From Marinobacter szutsaonensis (GTDB lineage Bacteria > Pseudomonadota > Gammaproteobacteria > Pseudomonadales > Oleiphilaceae), in NCBI RefSeq assembly GCF_039523335.1, contig NZ_BAAAFC010000002.1:186001-250000 (forward strand): 64,000 nucleotides of DNA, written 5' to 3'. The position numbers were made by a program, and so were the translations under genes. How positions within the stretch are numbered: the stretch's first letter is position 1; each line of letters starts with the position of its first letter. Of the stretch, positions 9,292-17,986 are shown piece after piece. The notes below the pieces were generated by a model that saw only the letters and a program-made list of their open reading frames with translations, searched no databases and had not been told where the DNA came from.

Positions 9292-10038
9292 ATGAACCCC
9301 GCCCAAACCCTGGCCAGCCAGCTCAAACCCGGCCGTGGCTGGGACGACCACCTCACCGGCGAATTCAACCAGCCCTACATGCAGCAGCTGGCGGCTTTTC
9401 TGGCGGCGGAAGAACAGGCCGGCAAGGTGATCTACCCGCCCAGCACCCACTGCTTTAATGCCCTGAACAGCACGCCGCTCGACAAGGTGGAAATAGTGAT
9501 CCTCGGCCAGGACCCCTACCACGGCCCCGGCCAGGCCCACGGCCTGTGTTTCTCGGTGCGTCCGGAGGTTCCGGTTCCGCCCTCCCTGGTCAATATCTTC
9601 AAGGAAATCCGGGATGATCTGGGGATCGAGCCGCCGGATCATGGCTGCCTTCAGCCTTGGGCCGAGCGCGGGGTGTTGTTGCTCAACAGCGTGCTGACGG
9701 TCTTGCAGGGACAGGCCGGAGCCCATCAGGGCAAGGGCTGGGAAACCTTTACCGACAAGGTGATCGAGACCGTCAACCGGGAGCGCGACGGCGTGGTGTT
9801 CCTGCTCTGGGGCAGTTACGCCCGGAAAAAGGGCCAGCACATCGATCGCAGCCGGCACCTGGTGCTGGAGGGCCCGCATCCGTCGCCCCTCAGTGCCTAT
9901 CGGGGCTTCTTCGGCTGCAAGCACTTCTCCCGGGCCAACGAATGGCTCGAGGGCAACGGGCAGCCGCCCATTGACTGGTCGCTGCCCGCCAAAGCGGAGC
10001 TGATTGCCCGCTATCGGAAACCGGTGTCAGCTGGCTGA
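9292..10038 (+). CDS. ung: Uracil-DNA glycosylase, family 1
   Basis: Ung removes uracil from DNA and starts base-excision repair. AGGAG lies 8 bases before the ATG. The 248-residue protein has the water-activating motif [14 protein letters not shown] (about residues 65-78, catalytic Asp), the uracil-binding region [14 protein letters not shown] and the DNA-intercalation loop [13 protein letters not shown]. Its last 12 bases overlap tail-to-tail with ygfZ on the other strand, so the two stop codons are interleaved and there is no room for a separate terminator. Confidence 0.97.
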   Translation: MNPAQTLASQLKPGRGWDDHLTGEFNQPYMQQLAAFLAAEEQAGKVIYPPSTHCFNALNSTPLDKVEIVILGQDPYHGPGQAHGLCFSVRPEVPVPPSLVNIFKEIRDDLGIEPPDHGCLQPWAERGVLLLNSVLTVLQGQAGAHQGKGWETFTDKVIETVNRERDGVVFLLWGSYARKKGQHIDRSRHLVLEGPHPSPLSAYRGFFGCKHFSRANEWLEGNGQPPIDWSLPAKAELIARYRKPVSAG

Positions 10039-11022
10039 AGGCTCCTGATCATCCCCTTGCTTACGCTCCGGTACGGCATAGGGCAGGGGAAGGACAGTCA
10101 GGTTGTTGCCCTCTGCCGTCAGCGGCTGATCCGCAGCATCGTGGCGGACCACCGCCAGCAATTCCACCGAACCATCGTTGAACCGCACACGGTTCACCAC
10201 CGTGCCGACGCTCCGGTCGCCCTTTTTTATATCCGCGCCGGGCGTGACGTCGCCGGAACTCCGGAACCGGAACAGGCTTTTCTTCAGTTGCCCGAGGAAA
10301 TGCATGCGGGCAATGACCTCCTGGCCGGTATAGCAGCCCTTCTTGAAATGGATGCCATCCAGGTGCTGGAGGTTGAGCATCTGCGGCACAAATGCCTCCC
10401 AACCTGCTTCATCGAGGGCCGGAACACCGGCGGCGATCTCGGTTGCGTGCCAGTCGGCCAGTGACAGCTGCGGGGCGCCCGCGAAATCCGGAGATTCACC
10501 GGAGGTCTGCCAGAGTTCGTACCGTTCGAGACCACGTTCGTCGGATTCAACCCGGATCAGGAGTCCCGACTCGAGCCTGAGAACGTCACCCGCAGCCTGA
10601 AGCCCGGAAACATCCCCGTCAGCGGCTGCCCGTGCCGTGTCCTGCCCGAGGATGCCCCAGATCATGCCCTGGTCCAGAGTCTCCATGGTCGTGCCCCGGA
10701 ACAGCATCAGGTATTTCCGCAGCTGGGTCAGCGTCTGCTCTGCCAGTGCCGTCGGGAGATCCAGAACAACGCTGTCGCCGTCCCGTGCCAGTCGCGTCAG
10801 ACAGTAGGCGCGTCCCTTCGGCGTGCTGGCAGCTCCGCGCAGGGCGCGATCACCGGTGACTTCCTCGAGGTGCTGGCTGAACTGCCCCTGCAGAAACTTG
10901 TCGGTTCCGGGGCCGGAAACCCGCACCAGGATCCGGTCAGAGAGCCTGGCGTAGCCCCGGTCGGGTAGCGGCAGGCTGGCGGTTTCTGGTTGCGTGGGGG
11001 CAGCAGTATCCGTGTCGGTCAT
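10027..11022 (-). CDS. ygfZ: tRNA-modifying/Fe-S repair folate-binding protein YgfZ
   Basis: YgfZ is a folate-binding GcvT-like protein needed for full activity of certain Fe-S enzymes such as the MiaB tRNA thiolase. The family hallmark [19 protein letters not shown] with its conserved cysteine is present in the C-terminal half. I start it at ATG 11022, with CGGAG seven bases upstream, because an upstream in-frame extension to 11118 is low-complexity and runs into ygfX. The product is about 331 residues. It is the last gene of the minus-strand set nadB-sdhE-ygfX-ygfZ and overlaps the end of ung. Confidence 0.9.
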   Translation of the reverse strand: MTDTDTAAPTQPETASLPLPDRGYARLSDRILVRVSGPGTDKFLQGQFSQHLEEVTGDRALRGAASTPKGRAYCLTRLARDGDSVVLDLPTALAEQTLTQLRKYLMLFRGTTMETLDQGMIWGILGQDTARAAADGDVSGLQAAGDVLRLESGLLIRVESDERGLERYELWQTSGESPDFAGAPQLSLADWHATEIAAGVPALDEAGWEAFVPQMLNLQHLDGIHFKKGCYTGQEVIARMHFLGQLKKSLFRFRSSGDVTPGADIKKGDRSVGTVVNRVRFNDGSVELLAVVRHDAADQPLTAEGNNLTVLPLPYAVPERKQGDDQEPSAS

Positions 11023-11041
11023 GGAAACTCCGGGTGGTGTA

Positions 11042-11503
11042 TCAGTTGGACGACTGCGACTGGCCCAGGCGCAGCCACTGGCGCAATCTGCGGAACTGGT
11101 CCGGGCAGACGTTGCCACCAGGCCATGGCTCAGGGGCCAGGAGAATAAGATAGTACGCCCCTAATCTGGAGCCTGTCGGGCGAAGTTTCAAGAGTGTCAG
11201 TATCGGGCCGAGCCGGCTGCTGCGGCAGGGCTGGACCGGAATGGCTTCCCGCCCGGTAAATCTCGCCTGCAGCTCACCGGCTTCCAGCGCCAGCCCGGTA
11301 ACGGAGCGTTTGCCGCGTAGCAGGCCAAAGCGGCGAAAGTGCAGGATCGCACCGGCGCCGGCCACGGGAACGAAGAATAGCATCCAGGGCCGGCTCTCGG
11401 AGACTGCGGTCAGGACGAAGGCGAGCAGTGCCAGCCAGGGCAGGGTCGCAATCAGGCCGGCACTGACAGAGGGGCTCAGCCGGAGATCAATCCGGCTGGA
11501 CAC
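11042..11503 (-). CDS. ygfX: YgfX-like inner-membrane protein
   Basis: This 153-residue protein has two closely spaced membrane segments near residues 15-55 ([19 protein letters not shown] and [17 protein letters not shown]). A basic cytoplasmic C-terminal part follows ([15 protein letters not shown] ... [11 protein letters not shown]). Size, topology and its place directly after sdhE identify it as YgfX, called CptA in E. coli. It overlaps the end of sdhE by 17 bases, so the two are translationally linked. Sequence in this family is poorly conserved, so the call rests mainly on topology and neighbours. A toxin role has been proposed in E. coli but nothing here shows it. Confidence 0.75.
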   Translation of the reverse strand: MSSRIDLRLSPSVSAGLIATLPWLALLAFVLTAVSESRPWMLFFVPVAGAGAILHFRRFGLLRGKRSVTGLALEAGELQARFTGREAIPVQPCRSSRLGPILTLLKLRPTGSRLGAYYLILLAPEPWPGGNVCPDQFRRLRQWLRLGQSQSSN

Positions 11504-11759
11504 GGTTCAGGATCATGTCGACGATGCGCTGGAGATCCGGGTCTTCGGGCCGGCTGCGCTGCATGAACCACTCGAACATATCGGTGTCCTCGCAGCTCAG
11601 CAGTTTCTGGTATCGGGCCTGGTCCGCGGGATCAAGGTCGCGGTAAACCTCTTCCACGAAGGGCACCAGGAGTACATCAAGCTCCAGCATACCGCGGCGG
11701 CTGTGCCACCAGAGGCGCTTGAACTCGGGGTTGTCGGGCACGTTGGGGGTATTGGACAT
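11487..11759 (-). CDS. sdhE: FAD assembly factor SdhE
   Basis: SdhE (YgfY/CptB) helps attach FAD covalently to the flavoprotein subunit of succinate dehydrogenase and fumarate reductase. The 90-residue all-helical protein carries the diagnostic [11 protein letters not shown] (residues 21-31), with the conserved Arg-Gly pair, and the [17 protein letters not shown] segment. It lies 35 bases downstream of nadB, another FAD enzyme of the same superfamily, and overlaps ygfX. Confidence 0.93.
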   Translation of the reverse strand: MSNTPNVPDNPEFKRLWWHSRRGMLELDVLLVPFVEEVYRDLDPADQARYQKLLSCEDTDMFEWFMQRSRPEDPDLQRIVDMILNRVQPD

Positions 11760-11794
11760 AATGGTATCGCCAGTTTTCCAGAGAAATTGAAGGA

Positions 11795-13402
11795 TCAGGG
11801 GGCCTGAGTCCGGTAGGTGGTCGGAACCAGTACCGTATCGCGGGCTTCGTTGAGCAGTCCCGGGTAGTCAAGGGTGTAGTGCAGCCCCCTGCTTTCCCGG
11901 CGCTGCAGGGCCGAACAGATGATCAGGTCCGCCACCGTGACCAGGTTGCGCAGCTCCAGCAGGTCATTGGAGACCCGGTAGTTGCTGTAGAACTCGCTGA
12001 TTTCCCGGTCCAGCAGGTCGACCCGGTGCTTGGCACGCTGGAGTCGTTTGGTGGTTCTCACAATACCGACATAGTCCCACATGAAGTGGCGCAGTTCGTC
12101 CCAGTTGTGGGAGATGACAACGTCCTCGTCGGAGTCCCGGACCTGGCTTTCGTCCCACTCCGGGGCTTCCGGGGGCGCCGGGATATCCGATTCCCGGCGG
12201 GCAATGTCGGCAGCCGCGGCCCGGCCATAGACCAGGCATTCCAGCAGGGAATTGCTGGCCATGCGGTTGGCGCCATGCAGGCCGGTAAAGGCCGCTTCGC
12301 CGACCGCATAAAGCTGGTTGATGTCGGTGCGGGCCCGTTCGTCACTGATGATGCCGCCGCAGGTGTAGTGGGCGGCAGGAACCACCGGAATCGGTTCTTT
12401 GGTGATGTCGATGCCAAAGCCCAGACACTTCTCGTAGATGGTCGGGAAGTGGTGCTTGATGAAATCCGCCGGTTTGTGGCTGATGTCCAGGTATACGTGG
12501 TCCACACCCAGTCGCTTCATCTCGTGGTCGATGGCCCGGGCGACAATGTCCCGGGGTGCCAGCTCGGCCCGTTCGTCAAACCGGTCCATGAAGCGGGTGC
12601 CATCGGGCAGCTTCAGCAACCCACCCTCGCCGCGAACCGCCTCGGTGATCAGGAACGATTTGGCGTGCGGATGGTAAAGGCAGGTGGGGTGGAACTGGTT
12701 GAATTCCATGTTGGCGACGCGGCAACCTGCCCGCCAGGCCATGGCAATGCCATCCCCGGAGGCACCATCGGGATTGGTGGTGTAGCGGTAGGCTTTCGAG
12801 GCACCCCCGGTGGCGATGACGGTGAACCGGGCCCGGAAGAGTTCCACATGATTGTCTTCCAGGTTGAGGATATAGGCCCCCACGCACCGGTTGCCCGGTA
12901 GCGACAGTTTCCGGTTGGTGATCAGGTCCACCGCCACCCGGTTCGACATCAGGTGAATGTTGGGTCGGGCCTGCGCCTGGGAGGTCAGAGTGGTGGACAC
13001 GGCGTGGCCGGTGGCATCGGCGGCATGGATGATTCGCCGGTGACTGTGCCCGCCCTCGCGGGTCAGGTGGTAGTGCTCGCTGTCATCCTCCCGGGTAAAA
13101 TCCACCCCGGAGTCGATCAGCCAGTCGATGCTGTCCTTGCTGTTCTCCACAGTGAAGCGCACAGCGTCCTCGTGGCAGAGACCGCCGCCCGCCGCCAGGG
13201 TGTCCTGGATATGGTTCTCGACCGAGTCCTTGTCATCGAGTACCGCCGCAATGCCGCCCTGGGCCCACAGCGTGGCGCCACTGCTGATGTCTGCCTTGCT
13301 GATGACCCCGATGCTCAGGTGGTCGGGCAGGTTCAGGGCGACGGTAAGACCGGCAGCTCCACTGCCGATTATGAGAACATCGTATTCGTAGGACTGTGGC
13401 AT
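11795..13402 (-). CDS. nadB: L-aspartate oxidase
   Basis: NadB oxidises L-aspartate to iminoaspartate, the first step of de novo NAD synthesis. I use ATG 13402 ([19 protein letters not shown]) because it matches the family N-terminus. An ATG at 13423 would add seven residues and neither start has a good ribosome site. The product is about 535 residues. Visible features are the dinucleotide-binding GSGAAGL, the FAD loop [12 protein letters not shown], substrate-site motifs [11 protein letters not shown] and HPTCLYHP, and the capping-domain segment [10 protein letters not shown]. It is divergent from rpoE, as in E. coli and Pseudomonas, and heads the sdhE-ygfX-ygfZ set. Confidence 0.95.
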   Translation of the reverse strand: MPQSYEYDVLIIGSGAAGLTVALNLPDHLSIGVISKADISSGATLWAQGGIAAVLDDKDSVENHIQDTLAAGGGLCHEDAVRFTVENSKDSIDWLIDSGVDFTREDDSEHYHLTREGGHSHRRIIHAADATGHAVSTTLTSQAQARPNIHLMSNRVAVDLITNRKLSLPGNRCVGAYILNLEDNHVELFRARFTVIATGGASKAYRYTTNPDGASGDGIAMAWRAGCRVANMEFNQFHPTCLYHPHAKSFLITEAVRGEGGLLKLPDGTRFMDRFDERAELAPRDIVARAIDHEMKRLGVDHVYLDISHKPADFIKHHFPTIYEKCLGFGIDITKEPIPVVPAAHYTCGGIISDERARTDINQLYAVGEAAFTGLHGANRMASNSLLECLVYGRAAAADIARRESDIPAPPEAPEWDESQVRDSDEDVVISHNWDELRHFMWDYVGIVRTTKRLQRAKHRVDLLDREISEFYSNYRVSNDLLELRNLVTVADLIICSALQRRESRGLHYTLDYPGLLNEARDTVLVPTTYRTQAP

Positions 13403-13439
13403 TGGATCGGTATCGCAGGCCATAATGTGGACGTGTATT

Positions 13440-13466
13440 GAACTAAACTTTACGCCTGCTGTCTAT
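13440..13466 (+). promoter_or_regulatory. Possible sigma-E promoter upstream of rpoE
   Basis: GAACTA (13440-13445), a 16-base spacer and TCTAT (13462-13466) resemble the sigma-E consensus GAACTT-N16-TCTGA. rpoE/algU genes usually autoregulate, and this element stands just before the rpoE reading frame. It was found by eye, with one mismatch in each half. Confidence 0.4.
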
Positions 13467-13604
13467 TTGGCCTGACGGCGCGCCCCTGTGGAGCGTGCGC
13501 CTAAAATGGACAAAAACGGACGCCGGACAGCAGTGATGACTCAAGCAAATCTCGCAACGGCCGAAAAGCTGGCCGCAACATCAGGGAAAACCGGCAAACC
13601 GTCC

Positions 13605-14225
13605 ATGACGCCTGAACAGAATCAGACACAGGGTGAGCACTCCGACAGTCAGACGGACCTTCAGCTCGTACGCAAGGTCCGCAATGGCGATCGGGCGGCT
13701 TTCGACCTGCTGGTGGTCAAATACCAGACGCGCGTGGCCTCAATCATCAGCCGTTATGTCTACGATTCCCAGGAAGTGATGGACCTGACCCAGGAAACCT
13801 TCGTCAAGGCCTATCGAGCCATCGACCGGTTTCGTGGCGACAGCGCGTTTTACACCTGGCTCTACCGGATCGCGGTCAACACCGCTAAGAACTTCCTGGA
13901 GTCCCGGGGCCGGCGCCCGCAGGCCAGTGCCGATGTCTCCGACGCCGAAAATTTTGATGACGGTATCCGGCTCAGGGATCCCGCTTCTCCGGAACGGCTG
14001 TTACAGCGCGAGCAGTTGCAGGAGGAGTTGTCCCGGGCCATCGCTGAACTGCCGGAAGAGCTGCGCTCGGCCTTCCTGTTGCGCGAGTACGATGGCCTTA
14101 GTTACGAGGACATCGCCAAAATTCTGGAATGCCCGATCGGAACCGTCCGTTCCCGTATTTTCCGGGCCCGGGATGCCGTGGATCGGCACCTGGGTCCATT
14201 GCTCAATCACACAGAGACAACTTGA
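13605..14225 (+). CDS. rpoE: Envelope-stress sigma factor RpoE/AlgU
   Basis: This ECF sigma factor directs the envelope-stress regulon and is held inactive by RseA/MucA. Region 2 runs from LQLVRKVRNGDRAAFDLL through VMDLTQETFVKAYRAIDRF to FYTWLYRIAVNTAKNFL. Region 4 is ELRSAFLLREYDGLSYEDIA followed by IGTVRSRIFRAR. The start is uncertain: ATG 13605 gives 206 residues, closest to the family's roughly 195. ATG 13536 and GTG 13488 are also in frame and none has a clear ribosome site. The extra N-terminal codons are Ala/Thr/Lys-rich and unlike the family. rseA begins 12 bases after the stop. Confidence 0.93.
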   Translation: MTPEQNQTQGEHSDSQTDLQLVRKVRNGDRAAFDLLVVKYQTRVASIISRYVYDSQEVMDLTQETFVKAYRAIDRFRGDSAFYTWLYRIAVNTAKNFLESRGRRPQASADVSDAENFDDGIRLRDPASPERLLQREQLQEELSRAIAELPEELRSAFLLREYDGLSYEDIAKILECPIGTVRSRIFRARDAVDRHLGPLLNHTETT

Positions 14226-14236
14226 GGTTGCATCCG

Positions 14237-14806
14237 ATGGATGATCGTCTCAGAGAAACCCTGTCGGCCATGATGGATGACGAAGCGGATGAACTATCGG
14301 TGCGCCGCCTGTTGTCACATCATGACCAGGCCAGGGTACGCGACCAGTGGCAGCGTTGGCAGCAGGTTCGGGATCTGATGCACAGTGGTCACACCCCGGC
14401 GGAGGGTGTTGATGTCAGCGCCAACGTTCGGGCGGCACTCGATGGCCGCTCGGGTACGGCCCATCGCCGAGTATCGGCCAGAACCGCGTCGTCGTCTTCA
14501 CGCTGGCGCTGGCCGGCGGTGGCGATGGTGGCGGTGGCGTTGGTCGTGGGTTTCGGAGCAGGCGCTGGCTGGGACTCCCGGGAGGGATCTGCAACTGCCG
14601 GTGCGCCCGAAATCGCTGCGCAAGCGGTTCCTGACAGTGAGGTGGCTGCCGCCCAGGTCCGTGAAGTAACCCTGCAGGGGCTGGATGAAGAACAGTGGGA
14701 GCAGATGAGCCAGTACCTGCTGGAGCACGCCCAGCACAACAGTGTCGGGGCGGGTCGCGGTGCGGTCGGTTACGCCCGGGTGGTCAGTGCCGGCAATGGA
14801 TACTGA
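14237..14806 (+). CDS. rseA: Anti-sigma factor RseA/MucA
   Basis: It binds RpoE through a cytoplasmic N-terminal domain and is cleaved by DegS and RseP-type proteases under stress. GAGG lies nine bases before ATG 14237. The 189-residue protein starts MDDRLRETLSAMMDDEADEL, the typical RseA N-terminus. One membrane helix lies near residues 95-115 (WPAVAMVAVALVVGFGAGAGW), and a periplasmic tail contains QYLLEHAQHNSVGAGRG, similar to the MucA C-terminal motif. Further in-frame codons upstream overlap rpoE and are not used. It is the second gene of rpoE-rseA-rseB-rseC-mucD. Confidence 0.93.
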   Translation: MDDRLRETLSAMMDDEADELSVRRLLSHHDQARVRDQWQRWQQVRDLMHSGHTPAEGVDVSANVRAALDGRSGTAHRRVSARTASSSSRWRWPAVAMVAVALVVGFGAGAGWDSREGSATAGAPEIAAQAVPDSEVAAAQVREVTLQGLDEEQWEQMSQYLLEHAQHNSVGAGRGAVGYARVVSAGNGY

Positions 14807-14821
14807 TATCTTGGAGTGCGA

Positions 14822-15856
14822 ATGCGCATGAACAGGCTGTCCTCACGCTTGAGAGCTACTGGCATTCCGGCCCTGCTGCTGGCGGTTCTTGCCCTGGCAG
14901 TTCCGGGTCTGGCGGTGGCCGACAGTGACAGGGGTGAGGTGAACCAATGGCTGGAGCGCCTGGCGCCGGCCCTCAACATGACGTCCTATCGTGGCGTTTT
15001 CGTCTATGCCCGTGGCGATCAGGTGCACTCCATGCAGATTGCTCATCGATATCGTGACGGCGTCGTCGAGGAGCGTCTGGTGATGCAGGACGGAGGCAGC
15101 GGCGAGATTGTCCGTCGCGGTGTCAATGTGGTCTGTGTGCTGCCGGACCGGGGCCGGATTCGGCTGGATCAGGTTATTCCGTCAGGCCCTTTCGCGGAGG
15201 CATTTACCAGTCAGTTGATGCCGGTCAGCCGTTGGTACAGTGCCGAGATGGTGGGCGAGGACCGGGTCGCCGGCTATGAGGCGGTCGAAATCGCGCTCAG
15301 GTCCCGGGACGAGTACCGCTACAGCCACCGGTTGTGGCTCGAGAGAACAACCGGCTTGCTGGTGAAGAGCCATGTCAGGGCCTCGTCGGGTGACGTGATG
15401 GAGCAGTTCCAGTTCACCAGCCTGGAGATTACCGACAATATCCCGGATGAAGAGTTCGAGATCCGGACCGAGGGCCGTGAAATATCCCGAAACCTGGCCG
15501 CCGATGACGGGCTTGCCGAGGCCTCTCCGGTTTCCAGGATGAATGGCTGGGAGCTGGGGTGGCGTCCCGATGGTTTCGCACCCGCGGCGGCGCCCCGTGC
15601 CGGCCGTGGTCAGGTGGTCGCGTTCTCTGATGGTCTGGCGGCGTTCTCGGTATTTGTCGAACCGGCTGGCCGCCTGAACATGCCCAAGGGCGTTTCCCGC
15701 ATAGGTGCCACAACCATCTACATGCATGCGCTTGAGTCCGGAGGACGTGAATTTCTGGTGACCGTGGTGGGTGAAGTCCCGCCGGCGACTGCCCGGAAAG
15801 TTGCCGAGTCGGTCCGGGTGCAGGACACCCTGGCGCTTGAGGGTAATGGCTCGTGA
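14822..15856 (+). CDS. rseB: Periplasmic sigma-E regulator RseB/MucB
   Basis: RseB binds the periplasmic part of RseA and shields it from cleavage until lipopolysaccharide or lipoprotein signals displace it. TTGGAG precedes ATG 14822 by a normal distance. A GTG at 14816 lies within that site. The 344-residue product opens with a signal peptide (hydrophobic IPALLLAVLALAVPGLAVA). The MucB/RseB N-terminal domain (WLERLAPALNMTSYRGVFVY) and C-terminal domain (RMNGWELGWRPDGF) follow. It overlaps rseC by four bases. Confidence 0.94.
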   Translation: MRMNRLSSRLRATGIPALLLAVLALAVPGLAVADSDRGEVNQWLERLAPALNMTSYRGVFVYARGDQVHSMQIAHRYRDGVVEERLVMQDGGSGEIVRRGVNVVCVLPDRGRIRLDQVIPSGPFAEAFTSQLMPVSRWYSAEMVGEDRVAGYEAVEIALRSRDEYRYSHRLWLERTTGLLVKSHVRASSGDVMEQFQFTSLEITDNIPDEEFEIRTEGREISRNLAADDGLAEASPVSRMNGWELGWRPDGFAPAAAPRAGRGQVVAFSDGLAAFSVFVEPAGRLNMPKGVSRIGATTIYMHALESGGREFLVTVVGEVPPATARKVAESVRVQDTLALEGNGS

Positions 15857-16317
15857 TTACCGAGACCGGCAAGGTGATTGCGATCAAGGGCGATCATGCC
15901 TGGGTACAGACCATCCGGGCCAGCGCCTGCCAGAGCTGCTCGGCCCGCAGTGGTTGTGGCCAGAGGGCGCTGGCCTCGGTGACCGGTGGTCGGGCCAATC
16001 AGATCCTGGTCGCCAACAGCATCAATGCCAGGGTGGGCGATGAAGTGACCATTGGTATCGAGGAACAGGCATTACTCGGTGCCTCCATGCTGGTTTATGC
16101 CATTCCGCTCGGTGCCATGGTGCTGGGAACCATCGCCGGACATAATCTGTCAGGGGGCAGTGATGGTGGCGCCATGCTGGGTGCAGCTGCCGGTCTCGCT
16201 GGCGGCTTTTTCCTGGCCAGGCTTTTTTCTGGCCGTCGTGGCGGCTACGAGCCGAAGCTTCTGCGGCGCAATCCGGGTTGTGGCCCGAACCTGTCTATAA
16301 ATCCTACCGATTTGTAA
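15853..16317 (+). CDS. rseC: SoxR-reducing/sigma-E positive regulator RseC
   Basis: RseC is a small inner-membrane protein linked to sigma-E control and, as part of the Rsx system in E. coli, to SoxR reduction. The start GTG 15853 overlaps the rseB stop (GTGA). The cysteine cluster CQSCSARSGCGQ lies at residues 26-37, and two membrane segments (about 75-95 and 105-125) are Gly/Ala-rich. The length of 154 residues matches the family. It is the fourth gene of the sigma-E operon. Confidence 0.92.
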   Translation: MITETGKVIAIKGDHAWVQTIRASACQSCSARSGCGQRALASVTGGRANQILVANSINARVGDEVTIGIEEQALLGASMLVYAIPLGAMVLGTIAGHNLSGGSDGGAMLGAAAGLAGGFFLARLFSGRRGGYEPKLLRRNPGCGPNLSINPTDL

Positions 16318-16380
16318 GTTGAAAACGCTTTTGCGGGCCTCAAAACTAATCTTATGAGTTGTTAATACAGGGGGTTCAAC

Positions 16381-17859
16381 ATGCCGAGAAAGATAACAGT
16401 GGCCACCCGCACCATGCCTGCATTCCGGATCGACAAGGTGTTCGGTGCCCTGCTGATGATGTCCGTCATGGTGATGGTGTTCTGGAGCCAGGGCGTTGCG
16501 GCCCGCAGCCTTCCGGACTTTACCGGGCTGGTAGAGGAAAACTCCGGTGCCGTGGTCAACATCAGCACCACCACCGAGCCCAAGGGTGGTAACACCGGAT
16601 TCGGCGGCATGCCCTTTGATGAGCGCCAGCTGGAGCAGATGCCCGAGTTCTTCCAGCACTTTTTCCGCGGCCCCCAGTCGCCGTTCGGTGGTTCGCCCGG
16701 TGGCGCCCAGCCCCGGCGGTCCATGGGTTCGGGCTTCATCGTCTCCAGTGACGGTTACGTGCTGACCAACAATCACGTAGTCGAGGGAGCCGATGAAATT
16801 GTCGTTCGCCTGAACGATCGCCGCGAGCTGCCGGCCAAACTGGTGGGCACCGATCCGCGCTCCGATATGGCCGTACTGAAAATCGAGGACGGTGGTGACC
16901 TGCCGGTGGTCAAGGTTGGCAAGTCCCGGGATCTGAAAGTCGGCGAATGGGTGTTCGCCATTGGCTCACCCTTCGGTTTCGACTACACCGTGACCGCCGG
17001 TATTGTCAGTGCGTTGGGCCGTTCCCTGCCCAGTGAAAACTACGTTCCGTTCATCCAGACCGACGTTGCCATCAACCCGGGTAACTCCGGCGGGCCGTTG
17101 TTCAACATGGATGGCGAGGTTGTCGGTATCAACTCCCAGATCTATACCCGCTCTGGCGGTTTCATGGGCGTTTCCTTCGCCATCCCCATTGACGATGCCA
17201 TGAATGTGTTCCGGCAGATCCGTGACAAGGGCATGGTGTCCCGGGGCTGGCTCGGCGTCCTGATCCAGGAGGTCAACCGCGATCTGGCCGAATCCTTTGG
17301 TCTGAAGCGGCCCCGCGGTGCGCTGATTGCCGAAGTGATGGAAGGGTCGCCGGCCGAGCAGGCAGGCCTGCAGTCCGGTGATATCGTACTCGAGTATGAC
17401 GGCGATGAAGTCCAGTTCTCCTCGGATCTGCCACCCATGGTTGGCCGTACTCCGGTGGGCGAGACCGCCCGCCTGACGGTCCTGCGTGGCGGCGAGGAAA
17501 TGACCCTGGAGGTGGAAATCGGTCAGCTGCCGGATGACGGCCAGGCCCAGAGCCAGGCGCCTTCTGGTAACGAGGGTGGCTCCTCTTCAGCACCTCTGGG
17601 CATGACCATTGAACCGCTGCCCGCGGAACTGGCCGATTCGCTCGGGGTTCCGGGCGGTGTGGTGGTCACCGATATCGGCCGCGGTCCGGCGTTCGAAGCG
17701 GGGATCCGGCCCAAGGACGTGATCACCGAGATCAATCGCCGTGAGGTGCGTTCGGTTTCCGATTTCCGGGAAGTGGTGTCATCCCTGCCGGAAGGTCGGG
17801 CCGTATCGGTGCGGATCGTACGTCAGGGCAGGGCGCTGTACCTGGTCATGAAGCCCTGA
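16381..17859 (+). CDS. mucD: Periplasmic serine protease MucD (DegP family)
   Basis: MucD is a periplasmic HtrA-type protease and chaperone that limits sigma-E activation by removing misfolded proteins. A hydrophobic export segment (about residues 20-40) ends at GVAARS. The protease domain has the catalytic triad His132 (TNNHVVEG), Asp162 (RSDMAVLKI) and Ser236 (GNSGGPLFN). Two PDZ domains follow, at about 295-380 and 400-490. The 492-residue length fits. It closes the sigma-E operon, as in Pseudomonas, with a strong terminator after it. Confidence 0.95.
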   Translation: MPRKITVATRTMPAFRIDKVFGALLMMSVMVMVFWSQGVAARSLPDFTGLVEENSGAVVNISTTTEPKGGNTGFGGMPFDERQLEQMPEFFQHFFRGPQSPFGGSPGGAQPRRSMGSGFIVSSDGYVLTNNHVVEGADEIVVRLNDRRELPAKLVGTDPRSDMAVLKIEDGGDLPVVKVGKSRDLKVGEWVFAIGSPFGFDYTVTAGIVSALGRSLPSENYVPFIQTDVAINPGNSGGPLFNMDGEVVGINSQIYTRSGGFMGVSFAIPIDDAMNVFRQIRDKGMVSRGWLGVLIQEVNRDLAESFGLKRPRGALIAEVMEGSPAEQAGLQSGDIVLEYDGDEVQFSSDLPPMVGRTPVGETARLTVLRGGEEMTLEVEIGQLPDDGQAQSQAPSGNEGGSSSAPLGMTIEPLPAELADSLGVPGGVVVTDIGRGPAFEAGIRPKDVITEINRREVRSVSDFREVVSSLPEGRAVSVRIVRQGRALYLVMKP

Positions 17860-17893
17860 TCCGGTAATCCTGAAGCCGTAAATAGCAGTCAGA

Positions 17894-17934
17894 AAGCCCC
17901 CTGGCCGGTCGGAGCGACAGGCCAGGGGGCTTTT
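17894..17934 (+). terminator. Intrinsic terminator after mucD
   Basis: AAGCCCCCTGGCC (17894-17906) pairs perfectly with GGCCAGGGGGCTT (17920-17932), a 13-bp stem with a 13-nt loop, and the strand ends in TTTT. The left side is preceded by AAA, so it can also work in the other direction. It ends the rpoE-rseABC-mucD transcript. Confidence 0.85.
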
Positions 17935-17942
17935 GCTATACT
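17934..17942 (+). promoter_or_regulatory. Extended -10 promoter of the CHASE-GGDEF-EAL gene
   Basis: TGCTATACT contains the TGN extension and -10 hexamer TATACT (17937-17942), about 45 bases before the start codon. The matching -35 position falls on GCGACA (17914-17919) inside the terminator loop. The promoter therefore abuts the mucD terminator. Confidence 0.4.
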
Positions 17943-17986
17943 CGCGCGAACCGAAAAAAAAGAGGCCAAGGAACGGACCCGGACCG

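Noticed and set aside
11042..11759. ygfX-sdhE as a toxin-antitoxin pair
   Set aside because: This was proposed for E. coli as CptAB, but SdhE is established as a flavinylation factor and nothing in this sequence indicates toxicity.
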